Assembly (NCBI RefSeq): GCF_003797185.1
Contig: NZ_RKMH01000002.1
Span: forward strand, 124,001-188,000
DNA: 64,000 bases
Direction: 5' to 3'
Source: Gordonia oryzae
Lineage (GTDB): Bacteria > Actinomycetota > Actinomycetes > Mycobacteriales > Mycobacteriaceae
The notes under the pieces were generated by a model. The model made no database searches. It was not told the origin of the DNA and worked only from the letters and a program-made list of their open reading frames with translations. Below are positions 56,617 through 64,000 of the stretch, in pieces; position 1 is the stretch's first letter; the number at the start of each line of letters is the position of its first letter. The position numbers and the translations under genes were made by a program.

Positions 56617-57117
56617 ATGGTCATGCCACTCGTACCAATTCTTGCAGCCTTCTCGATGCTGCAGCAGCTACCTCGTGTCTCAGGAACGATCGTCCGTAAT
56701 AGCGACGAGCTCGACGTGCATACGAGGCACAGGTTTGAAGCCTCACCGCTGTATGGCAGCTGGCGGGTACAACACCAGTCGGAGTCGGACACGTGGGAGT
56801 CGTACATGAACGGCGTCCTCACTGGTTGGGAAGGTACCATGGAGGTGGACTTCCCCAGCCCTCCTTACGTTCGACTGATTTTCCCGCAGTATCTCCCAAT
56901 CTGGGGGAGGTATTACGACGATTTCATCCCTGAATCAGTAGTTTCAGTTGCTGAAAACAGAATCCGCCTTCACTGCCGAGCGGTAGATGACAATTCGAAA
57001 AACAGTGCGACTCTGGAAATCGATTCTAAGAACTGGTTTCCCGCGACCTATTCTCAAACAAATCGCGGCGGGACGCGAATGCTCGAACACATCATTGTTC
57101 ACGCGACGCCGGTTTAG
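56617..57117 (+). CDS. Hypothetical protein downstream of the secreted protein
   Basis: About 166 residues, not recognised. It contains aromatic-rich segments (SPLYGSWRVQHQSESDTW, IFPQYLPIWGRYYDDFIP) and ends VHATPV. A short hydrophobic N-terminus (MVMPLVPILAAFSMLQQL) could be a weak signal or helix. ATG 56617 was chosen because GGAG at 56605-56608 is a proper ribosome site; ATG 56527 in the same frame overlaps the previous gene and lacks one. The stop is one base before the left end of the ISL3 element, so the native 3' end may have been altered. An immunity-type or membrane partner of the secreted protein is possible but unproven. Confidence 0.5.
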   Translation: MVMPLVPILAAFSMLQQLPRVSGTIVRNSDELDVHTRHRFEASPLYGSWRVQHQSESDTWESYMNGVLTGWEGTMEVDFPSPPYVRLIFPQYLPIWGRYYDDFIPESVVSVAENRIRLHCRAVDDNSKNSATLEIDSKNWFPATYSQTNRGGTRMLEHIIVHATPV

Positions 57118-57118
57118 A

Positions 57119-58190
57119 GGCTCTTCGAAGTTGAGCGGGCGTTGCCTGGTCAGAGCCTCGGCGTGTCGATGACGTGAAACGCCCTGGTCTCCGGAAATCT
57201 GGATGTTGCGAAGCACTCAGATTCTCGTGAAGGAGTACCAGGGGCGTGGTCGAGCCTACGTCGTTGTTGTTGGGGTTGGAAGGACTGGAAGTCAGGGCGG
57301 TCACCCAGACCGCGGAACGCACCCGGGTGCTGGATGTGGTGACCGCAGATCCGGCGGCATCGCGATGCCCAGAATGCAGGGTCGCCTCGACATCAGTGAA
57401 GGGTCACGCGGTCACCCGACCACGCGACATCCCCTACGGAGATGATCCAATTCAGTTGCGGTGGAACAAAACACGGTACTACTGCATGAACCCGGCATGC
57501 GGACGGCGCTCGTTCACCGAGTCCATCCCGCAGGTCCCGCCCCGGCGGCGCACCACCACCCGGTTACGTACCCAGATCGGGCGCAGCATCGGGGACGCGG
57601 CCCGTTCGGTGGTCGAGGTCGCCGCCGGGGCGGGCGTGTCGTGGCCCACCGCACACACCGCCTTCGTCGAACACGCCAAGAAGGTCCTCAAAGACCCCGC
57701 ACCCGTTCGAGTGCTGGGGATTGATGAGACCCGCCGCGGCAAGCCCCGCTGGACGCGTGACACCGACGGCCGCCGCTGGGTGCGGGTTGATCCGTGGGAC
57801 ACCGGGTTCGTCGACCTCAGCGGCGATCAGGGCCTGTTGGGGCAGGTCGAAGGCCGCACCAGCAAGGCGGTCACCCGCTGGTTGACCACGCAGACCACGC
57901 AGTTTCGTGACGAGATCACCCACGTGGTGATCGACCCGTCGGCAGCCTATGCCGCGGCAGTCACCGAAGAACTGCTACCCAAAGCACAGCTGGTGGTCGA
58001 TTACTTCCACCTGGTCAAGCTCGCCAACGACATGGTCACCGCTGTGCGCTGGCGGGTCACCTTCGACACCCATGGCCGTCGCGGTCGCAAACACGACCCG
58101 GAATGGGCGAATCGGCGTCGGCTGCTCTCCGCCCGGGAACGGTTGTCGGACAGGTCGTTTGCGAAGATGACTGCGCTCATCGAAATTCCC
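57119..58190 (+). mobile_element. Truncated ISL3-family insertion sequence
   Basis: The left end begins with GGCTCTTCGAAGTTGAGCGG, an ISL3/IS1096-type inverted-repeat start, 127 bases before the transposase. The right end with its matching repeat is absent: homology stops near 58190 inside the transposase gene. Direct repeats flanking the element cannot be defined because the right border is lost. Confidence 0.75.
57246..58190 (+). pseudogene. ISL3-family transposase, C-terminally truncated
   Basis: About 312 residues of transposase. The N-terminal zinc-finger region has SRCPECR and YYCMNPACGRRSFTES. The DDE domain keeps the first two acidic residues (VLGIDETRRGKPRW, VVIDPSAAYAAAV) and FHLVKLANDMVTAVRWRVT. 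The frame stays open to 58286 but after DRSFAKMTALIE it continues in unrelated sequence, so the third catalytic residue and C-terminus are missing and the product should be inactive. Confidence 0.8.
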
Positions 58191-58215
58191 CACCCGTGTG
58201 GCTCCGCCAGAGTAG

Positions 58216-58275
58216 GCGGGCCTCCCGTGATGCTGGTGGTCTCTGACCACTCACCAGCTACCTCGGGAGGCCCGC
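58216..58275 (+). terminator. Compound hairpin downstream of the IS fragment
   Basis: GCGGGCCTCCCG (58216-58227) pairs perfectly with CGGGAGGCCCGC (58264-58275). Inside it 58232-58238 pairs with 58252-58258, with a competing inner stem. TTTC follows. It could terminate readthrough from the IS before the next genes, or be an end of another mobile element. The stretch 58191-58335 otherwise holds no gene. Confidence 0.55.
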
Positions 58276-58335
58276 TTTCATGTTGACACGGGAGAACCCG
58301 AAGAGCATCAACACAGACACGAGAGGGTAGGCATC

Positions 58336-58827
58336 ATGACCACCAGCACCCGCTATCTCCAAGCCGCGATCGAGGCGGACCCGAAGGTCCCCGTCATCCG
58401 GATCACCCGCGACTTCCGTTGTACTCCTGCGCAATTGATGAAGGCGCACATCGATCCCGATCTCTTCGTGCGCTGGGTCGGTCCCGACGCGATCTCCAGC
58501 CGCATCATCGAGTGGGATGCTCGCGACGGTGGCAGTTGGCGGTACGTCTCCACCCACGACGGCCGGGACTTCGGTTTCCGTGGCTGCTTCCACACCGTCG
58601 CCGATGACAAGATCGTGCAGACCTTCACCTTCGAGGGGATGCCTGATCAGGTGTCGCTGGAGACCTTGTGGTTCGAGGACCTCGGCGACGGTCTCACCCG
58701 GTTGCATGCCCAATCCCTGTGTGACAGCTTCGAAGCGCGTGATGGCTGGCTCGCCTCCGGCATGGAGGTCGGTGTGAACGAGGGCTATGCCGGCCTCGAC
58801 CGCATGCTCGCCGCCGGTGAGCTGTGA
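58336..58827 (+). CDS. SRPBCC/AHSA1-family protein
   Basis: 163 residues, START/Bet v1-like ligand-binding fold of the Aha1 C-terminal type: VIRITRDFRCTPAQLMKAH, DPDLFVRWVGPDAISSRIIE, GGSWRYVSTHDGRDFGFRGCF and the final helix YAGLDRMLAAGEL. GAGAGGG precedes ATG 58336. In actinobacteria such genes usually follow an ArsR-type regulator and precede a TIGR03086 protein. The second partner is present; where the regulator should be, an IS fragment lies. Ligand and role unknown. Confidence 0.85.
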   Translation: MTTSTRYLQAAIEADPKVPVIRITRDFRCTPAQLMKAHIDPDLFVRWVGPDAISSRIIEWDARDGGSWRYVSTHDGRDFGFRGCFHTVADDKIVQTFTFEGMPDQVSLETLWFEDLGDGLTRLHAQSLCDSFEARDGWLASGMEVGVNEGYAGLDRMLAAGEL

Positions 58828-59402
58828 GTAGGGGACTCGCCGAACTCTGCGCCTCGGACCGCCACCGCGACGTGGCTGCAGGGTTCGCCGAACACGCTGC
58901 GGCGGTGAAGGACTGGGACGCGCCGACGCCGGTGGACGGGTGGGTGGCCCGAGACGTGGTGGCGCACCTCGTCGACTGGTTCGCGGCGTTCCTGGCGGCA
59001 GGCGACGTCGAATTGCCCGCGGGCCCACAGGTCGCCGACGATCCCGCAGCGGCATGGGATGCCCGGCGTGCGGCGGTACAGCAGTTCCTCGACGGCCCCG
59101 AGGCGGAGACGGCCTTCACCCACCCGATGGTGGGGGAGTTGCGCCTGGCCGACGCCATCGACCGGTTCTACACCACCGACATCTTTCTGCACACCTGGGA
59201 TCTCGCCACCGCCGCCGGTCGGGATCCACAGCTGGACACCGACTTCGCCGCTCAGGTCCATTCGGGCATGCAGGGCATCGAGGACATGCTTCGGTCCTCG
59301 GGCCAGTATGGTCCGGCGGTGCCGGTGCCCGCCGACGCTGATCCCGTCACCCGGCTCGCGGGCTTCATCGGACGCGACCCGGCCTGGCGGCCAATCGGGT
59401 GA
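58824..59402 (+). CDS. TIGR03086/maleylpyruvate isomerase-type DinB-fold protein
   Basis: 192 residues from GTG 58824, overlapping the previous stop by 4 bases. Four-helix DinB-like fold: TPVDGWVARDVVAHLVDWFAAFL carries the first His, RFYTTDIFLHTWDLATAAG the second HTWD motif; the His residues probably bind a metal. Mycothiol-dependent relatives exist, but this subgroup is uncharacterised. Coupled to the SRPBCC gene. Confidence 0.82.
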   Translation: MSRGLAELCASDRHRDVAAGFAEHAAAVKDWDAPTPVDGWVARDVVAHLVDWFAAFLAAGDVELPAGPQVADDPAAAWDARRAAVQQFLDGPEAETAFTHPMVGELRLADAIDRFYTTDIFLHTWDLATAAGRDPQLDTDFAAQVHSGMQGIEDMLRSSGQYGPAVPVPADADPVTRLAGFIGRDPAWRPIG

Positions 59403-59528
59403 AACCGACGCGGCATCCCCGGCGAATACGACATTCTCTCAACTCCCGCAAGGGAACTAGCTGCCTCACAGCAAGCTGACAGCTTGCCCACACCGGAAAG
59501 TCAGTGCATCCGGCGCACGATCATCATC

Positions 59529-61817
59529 GTGACCGCAACCCACCCCGGTGTCGCTCCGTTCGACACCTCTGCGAATAGTGCTCCGAGTAGCGACCATCGA
59601 AGAGTCGATCTGTCCGTTTCCGCGGATTCGACGCTGCCACCGGCCACCGCGCGTGACCGGCTGTGGCTGGCACTACTCCTGATCACCACGGCCGGCCTTT
59701 ATCTCTGGAACATCACGACCAACCACTACGGCAATACGTTCTATGCCGGAGCGGCGTGGGCCGGATCGCGGAATTGGGAGGCGCTGCTGTTCGGCTCGGT
59801 GGATCCGTCCAACTTCATCACCGTCGACAAGCCGCCGGTGTCGCAGTGGGTGATGGGCTTGTCCGGCCAGATCTTCGGATTCTCCCCGGCGAGCATGCTG
59901 ATCCCCGAAGCCCTCATGGGGGTGGCCGCCGTCGCGTTGATGTATGCGATGGTTGCCCGCGTCGCCGGTCGTTCGGCCGGACTGATCGCCGGCCTCGCGC
60001 TCGCGATCACCCCGGTCGCGGCGATGATGTTCCGGTTCAACAATCCCGACGCCGCGATGGTGTTGCTGATGACCGCAGCGGCCTACTGCACCTTGCGCGC
60101 CACCGTGCGAGGATCGGCGCGGTGGCTTGCGGTGGCCGGTGTCGCACTGGGATTCGCGTTCCTGGCCAAAATGCTCGAAGGCCTGATGGTGCTGCCCGCG
60201 CTCGGTGCGGTCTACCTCGTCGCGGCGCCGCCGACGTTCTGGCGACGTATGTGGCATCTGGTGATTGCGGCTATGGCACTGGTGCTCTCGGCGGGTTGGT
60301 ATGTGGTGCTGACGCTGCTGTGGCCGGCATCGTCGCGGCCCTATCTTGCCGGCTCCACCGACAACAACTTCATGAACCTCGTCATCGGCTACAACGGACT
60401 CGAGCGTGTCGAAGGCCGCAGCGGTGGCGGTGGTGCCCACGGCAACCCGGCCAATGCGATCGCCGACCTCGCGCGTGAGAATCCGCAACTGGCAGATCGT
60501 TTCGGTAGTGGTGGCGCCGGTGGCTTCGGTGGCGGAATGTTCGGTGCCCAGCCGGGGATCACGAGGTTGTTCACCGGGGAATTCGGTGCCGAGATCTCGT
60601 TCCTGTTGCCGACCGCGCTCATTGCAGTGATCGTGGTCCCGGCGTTGCGTGGGCGTCGTCCCCGCACCGACCTCGTGCGCGCGGCAACCCTGCTGTTTGG
60701 TGTGTGGTTGCTTGTCGACGGACTTGTCCTGTCGTATATGAGCGGTACCGCGCACCCGTACTACTCGCTGGCAATCGCTCCGCCCATCGCCGGTCTCGTC
60801 GGTCTTGGCTTCCACCAAACCTGGACTGCGCGTGATGCTTCGGTGAGCTGGCAGCGCTACACCGCCCGCTTCGGTCTGGCCGCGATGATCGCCTCGGGAG
60901 CCATCTGGTCGTTTGTGCTTCTCGATCGCGAGCCGAATTGGCAGCCCTGGCTGCGGTGGGTGGTACTCGTCGTGGGCGTCGTCGCCGCCCTGCTCGTCGC
61001 ATTGCCGTCGACCTTCGGACGGCGGATCGCGCTGGCGATGGGGGTGCTCGGCATGATCGGCATCTTCGCGGCGCCGGCCGCATATGCGATCACCGGCGAC
61101 ACCATCTCGCACACCGGCGGCAACCCGTCGGTGCTGCCCGAACGCAGCACCGCAAGCGGGGCCCGCGGATTCGGCGGCACGACACACTCCGGCCACGGAG
61201 GCACCAGGTCGGCGGGCGTCGGGTTGTTGGGTAGCCGTGCAGGCGGATTCGGTGGATTCGGCGGTGGCACCACGACCTTGCCCCCGCAACTGCAGACGAT
61301 GCTGCAGAGCAGTCACGCACGGTGGGCCGCGGCGGTGTCGCGGACCAGTTCCGCGGCCGGGGTCGAACTCGCCGCGCAAGTCCCGGTGATGGGGGTCGGC
61401 GGATTCTCCAACGACCCGGCGCCGAGCCTCGCGCAATTCCAGAAGTACGTCGCCGACAAGGACATCGGTTACTACCTCGCTCCGGAGACCTCGTCGCAGA
61501 ACGGCAGTGCCACTGCGGCGGTGATGAGCGCAGTCACCAAAGCCTTCGGCGGCGCCGGTTTCGGTGGCGGGCGGTCCTCGGTGACCACACAGATCCAGCA
61601 ATGGGTGGAGGCCAACTTCCACGGCACGACGATCGGCGACTACACGGTCTACAACCTCACCGTGGCGCCGTCACCGCAACCCGCGTCGATGACGACGACA
61701 ACGGCGAGCACGACCACCGGGACCACCACCGGTGCAGCAACTCCTGGCTCGACCTTCCCGACCACCGGATTCGGCGGCCACCGCCCCGTCCGACACCACA
61801 CCGCCACCACTGGGTAG
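59529..61817 (+). CDS. GT39-type polyprenyl-phosphate-dependent glycosyltransferase (YkcB/ArnT-like)
   Basis: About 762 residues. The N-terminal two thirds is a polytopic GT-C enzyme with 11-13 membrane helices. The first loop has the substrate-site motif SNFITVDKPPVSQWVMG, with the acidic residue preceding KPP. Gly-rich loops (GSGGAGGFGGGMFGAQPG and a later one) interrupt it. The C-terminal ~200 residues are an extracytoplasmic YkcA/B-like domain (RWAAAVSRTSSAAGVELAA, GGFSNDPAPSLAQFQKYV) and a Thr-rich tail. It would transfer a sugar from a polyprenyl-phosphate donor outside the membrane. GTG 59529 was chosen as start; TTG 59484 is possible. Confidence 0.82.
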   Translation: MTATHPGVAPFDTSANSAPSSDHRRVDLSVSADSTLPPATARDRLWLALLLITTAGLYLWNITTNHYGNTFYAGAAWAGSRNWEALLFGSVDPSNFITVDKPPVSQWVMGLSGQIFGFSPASMLIPEALMGVAAVALMYAMVARVAGRSAGLIAGLALAITPVAAMMFRFNNPDAAMVLLMTAAAYCTLRATVRGSARWLAVAGVALGFAFLAKMLEGLMVLPALGAVYLVAAPPTFWRRMWHLVIAAMALVLSAGWYVVLTLLWPASSRPYLAGSTDNNFMNLVIGYNGLERVEGRSGGGGAHGNPANAIADLARENPQLADRFGSGGAGGFGGGMFGAQPGITRLFTGEFGAEISFLLPTALIAVIVVPALRGRRPRTDLVRAATLLFGVWLLVDGLVLSYMSGTAHPYYSLAIAPPIAGLVGLGFHQTWTARDASVSWQRYTARFGLAAMIASGAIWSFVLLDREPNWQPWLRWVVLVVGVVAALLVALPSTFGRRIALAMGVLGMIGIFAAPAAYAITGDTISHTGGNPSVLPERSTASGARGFGGTTHSGHGGTRSAGVGLLGSRAGGFGGFGGGTTTLPPQLQTMLQSSHARWAAAVSRTSSAAGVELAAQVPVMGVGGFSNDPAPSLAQFQKYVADKDIGYYLAPETSSQNGSATAAVMSAVTKAFGGAGFGGGRSSVTTQIQQWVEANFHGTTIGDYTVYNLTVAPSPQPASMTTTTASTTTGTTTGAATPGSTFPTTGFGGHRPVRHHTATTG

Positions 61818-61827
61818 CCGGACTTCG

Positions 61828-62046
61828 CCGACAGCGCTCTTCCCACCGCCCACAGCGCCCGTCCCACCGCCGACAGCGCTCTTCCTGCCGCCGACAGCGC
61901 CCGTCCCACCGCCCACAGCGCTCTTCCTGCCGCCGACGGCGCTCTTCCCACCGCCGACAGCGCTCTTCCCACCGCCGACGGCGCTCGCCAAAGCGCTGTC
62001 GGCGGGCTGGCGAGCGCTGTCGGCGAAAGCAGGGGCGCTGTCGGCG
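61828..62046. repeat. 21-bp phased repeat array with an in-phase inversion
   Basis: Eight tandem 21-base units start at 61828, 61849, 61870, 61891, 61912, 61933, 61954 and 61975, of the form CCGACAGCGCTCTTCCCACCG with variation at a few positions. The same core in reverse orientation (AGCGCTGTCGGCG) then starts at 61992, 62013 and 62034, again 21 apart. The two orientations can pair to a large hairpin. It fills the 260 bases between the GT39 gene and the Mg-chelatase-like gene. Confidence 0.9.
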
Positions 62047-62078
62047 AACCGGGCGCGACCGCGGCTCTCCGGCGTACC

Positions 62079-63548
62079 GTGGACGAGGTGGCAGAAGACT
62101 TTACATCCGGGGATTTCACGACTGACGCCCCGACCGGCGGTTCAACGACCACCGAAACCCGTCATCCCTCTCCTCGCACCCTTGGTGAACTGCGGGCAAG
62201 CGGTCATGTGCAGCGCAGCATCCGCGACGAGATCCGCAACAACCTGCTGACCGCGCTTCGTGAGGGCAGCGATCCGTGGCCGGGCATCGTCGGCTTTGAG
62301 GCGACGGTCATCCCGCAACTCGAACGTGCGCTGCTCGCCGGTCACGACGTCGTCATGCTCGGCGAACGAGGCCAGGGCAAGACCCGCATCCTGCGGACCC
62401 TCGTGGGCCTGCTCGACGAGTGGACGCCGGTGATCGCCGGCTCCGAACTCGGCGAGCATCCCTACGAGCCGATCACTCCGGCATCGATCCGCAAGGCCGC
62501 CAACCTCCTCGACGACCTGCCCATCCAATGGCGCCATCGCAACGAGCGCTACAGCGAGAAGCTCGCCACGCCGGACACCTCGGTGGCCGATCTCGTCGGC
62601 GACATCGACCCGATGAAGGTCGCCGAGGGCCGCAGCCTCGGTGACCCGGAGACCATTCACTTCGGGCTCATCCCGCGCGCACATCGTGGCATCGTCGCCA
62701 TCAACGAGCTCCCCGACCTGGCCGAACGCATCCAGGTGTCGATGCTGAACGTGATGGAAGAGCGCGACATCCAGGTCCGCGGCTACACGCTGCGACTGCC
62801 GCTGGACGTGATCGTGATGGCCAGCGCCAACCCCGAGGACTACACCAACCGCGGGCGCATCATCACCCCGCTCAAGGATCGCTTCTCCGCCGAGATCCGT
62901 ACGCACTACCCGATCGAACTCGACGACGAGATCGCTGTCATCGAGCAGGAGGCCGACCTCACCGCCACGGTGCCGACCTTCATCACCGAGATCCTCGCGC
63001 GGTTCACCCGCTACGCCCGCGATCACCCGTCGATCGATCAGCGTTCGGGTGTGTCGGCGCGGTTTTCGATTGCCGGCGCCGAGACCGTTGCCGCGGCGGC
63101 GCTGCATCGCGCGGCCATCACCGGAGAAGAGGTGCCGGTGGCTCGCGTCGTCGACCTGGAATCGGTGATCGAGGTGCTGCGCGGCAAGATCGAGTTCGAG
63201 TCCGGTGAAGAGGGACGTGAACTCGAGATCCTCGAGCACCTGATGCGCAAGTCCGTCGCGGACACGGTGCGCGCCCATCTCGGCGGCATCGACATGGCGC
63301 CGCTGGTGTCGGCGTTGGAGGCCGGCGAGCTCGTGGTCACCGGTGACCGGGTGCCCGCCGCGGACTTCCTCGACTCGCTGCCGTCGCCGGAGACCACCGC
63401 GCCGGTGATCGACGAGATCGCCGAGCGACTCGAGGCCGGCTCTGACGGCGAGCGGGCCAGCGCCGTCGAACTCGCCCTTGAGGGACTGTTCCTCGCGCGA
63501 CGCATCGGCAAAGAGGCCGACGAGTCGGGGCAGATGATCTACGGCTGA
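62079..63548 (+). CDS. Magnesium chelatase ChlI-like AAA+ ATPase (MoxR/Rv0958 type)
   Basis: 489 residues from GTG 62079. AAA+ module: Walker A GERGQGKT (VVMLGERGQGKTRILRTL), a Walker B-like IVAINELPDLAERIQVS and sensor MASANPEDYTNRGRIITPLKDR. Mg-chelatase I-like inserts and a C-terminal helical region complete it. In mycobacteria the counterpart Rv0958 is followed by a VWA protein, as here; such MoxR-VWA pairs act as chaperones inserting metals or remodelling partners. True chlorophyll-type chelation is unlikely. The first ~30 residues are a variable Thr-rich head. Confidence 0.88.
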   Translation: MDEVAEDFTSGDFTTDAPTGGSTTTETRHPSPRTLGELRASGHVQRSIRDEIRNNLLTALREGSDPWPGIVGFEATVIPQLERALLAGHDVVMLGERGQGKTRILRTLVGLLDEWTPVIAGSELGEHPYEPITPASIRKAANLLDDLPIQWRHRNERYSEKLATPDTSVADLVGDIDPMKVAEGRSLGDPETIHFGLIPRAHRGIVAINELPDLAERIQVSMLNVMEERDIQVRGYTLRLPLDVIVMASANPEDYTNRGRIITPLKDRFSAEIRTHYPIELDDEIAVIEQEADLTATVPTFITEILARFTRYARDHPSIDQRSGVSARFSIAGAETVAAAALHRAAITGEEVPVARVVDLESVIEVLRGKIEFESGEEGRELEILEHLMRKSVADTVRAHLGGIDMAPLVSALEAGELVVTGDRVPAADFLDSLPSPETTAPVIDEIAERLEAGSDGERASAVELALEGLFLARRIGKEADESGQMIYG

Positions 63549-63615
63549 TCAACGCATTCCTGCGATCCGCGGCCGGGTACCCTCCCGGCGGACTCGACCA
63601 ACTCCGGAGAAACCC

Positions 63616-64000
63616 ATGGTGCAGAAGAATTTTCACCGATCCCGGTATCAGCGTTACAGCGGTGGGCCGGATCCGCTGGCACCGCCGGTGGATCTGCGAG
63701 AAGCGCTGAGCGAGATCGGCGACGACGTGATGGCCGGGGTCAGCCCCCAACGGGCGATGCAGGAGTTCCTGCGACGCGGGTCGCAGGGCATGCGGGGGCT
63801 GGACAAGCTGCGCGAGCAAGTGAATCGCCGGCGTCAGGAGCTGCTCAAGAAGCGCAACCTCGACGGAACCTTCACCGAAATCCGTGAACTCCTCGACCGG
63901 GCAGTGCTCACCGAGCGCAAACAACTAGCCCGCGACCTCGACGACGACGCACGGTTCGCCGAGATGCAGATCGGCAGCCTCCCGGCCTCCACCGCGCAGG
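63616..64000 (+). CDS. VWA-domain protein, N-terminal part (runs off the window)
   Basis: ATG 63616 after CCGGAGAAACCC opens an unbroken frame to the window end (128 codons): MVQKNFHRSRYQRYSGGPDP, then PQRAMQEFLRRGSQGMRGLD and LDRAVLTERKQLARDLDDD. It is the N-terminal helical region that precedes the VWA domain in Rv0959-type proteins. The MIDAS motif lies beyond the window. It is the expected partner of the upstream ATPase. Confidence 0.8.
   Translation, partial: MVQKNFHRSRYQRYSGGPDPLAPPVDLREALSEIGDDVMAGVSPQRAMQEFLRRGSQGMRGLDKLREQVNRRRQELLKKRNLDGTFTEIRELLDRAVLTERKQLARDLDDDARFAEMQIGSLPASTAQ

Noticed and set aside
61828-62046. Possible CRISPR array
   Set aside because: Units are contiguous 21-base tandem repeats with no unique spacers, the orientation flips part-way, and no cas genes are near.

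Overview
The window is chromosomal DNA of a high-GC, mycolic-acid-bearing actinobacterium (order Mycobacteriales). Genus Gordonia is my best guess, from gene order, protein similarity recalled from memory and repeat style; no search was run. Supporting features are the menaquinone genes including the side-chain reductase MenJ, a fused HadA/HadB dehydratase of mycolate elongation, an MspA-type porin, and several blocks whose gene order follows Mycobacterium tuberculosis (Rv0548c-Rv0563, Rv0566c, Rv0634B-Rv0641, Rv2498c-Rv2502c, Rv0954-Rv0959).

Layout. 1-1.5 kb: part of a palindromic element and an EAL-domain protein. 1.8-18.3 kb: menaquinone block (menB, menD, menG, menJ, a polyprenyl diphosphate synthase), with a thioesterase, an enoyl-reductase-like protein, an AbrB-type membrane protein, a DUF3592 protein, mannosyltransferase MgtA, HtpX and YajQ. 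It is interrupted by two decayed methyltransferase genes, a lipoprotein pair, and a Vsr-like/DUF559 nuclease gene enclosed by two related hairpins. 18.5-26.9 kb: tRNA-Tyr, -Thr, -Met, rpmG, the hadA-hadB fusion, a divergent DMT exporter/MocR regulator pair, tRNA-Trp, secE, nusG, rplK, rplA. 27.2-42.6 kb: a serine hydrolase, a giant fused 2-oxoacid:ferredoxin oxidoreductase, and a divergent seven-gene acyl-CoA operon (accD1-accA1-fadE-maoC-like-citE-fadD-acetoacetyl-CoA synthetase) that reads as leucine/isovalerate degradation with a palindromic operator at its promoter.

42.9-48.3 kb: DUF5336 protein with a prion-like repeat tail, DUF6350 membrane protein, purN, purH. 48.3-61.8 kb is an accessory segment between purH and the Mg-chelatase-like gene that follows purH in M. 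tuberculosis: TauE-type exporter, a taurine/sulfonate ABC transporter with TauD, a truncated recombinase, an MspA porin with two unrecognised genes of lower GC, a truncated ISL3 element, a SRPBCC/TIGR03086 pair and a GT39 glycosyltransferase. 62-64 kb: AAA+ Mg-chelatase-like gene and the start of its VWA partner.

Most unusual structures: (i) the hairpin-nuclease-hairpin unit at 6606-7667, arranged like a REP/RAYT unit but with a DUF559 nuclease; (ii) 21-bp phased arrays of a GCGCTGTCGGCG core at three intergenic loci, one reversing orientation without losing phase; (iii) a nested palindromic element with 19-bp outer arms at 49216-49294 and, expanded, at the window start; (iv) divergent genes whose ATG codons overlap in one CATG.
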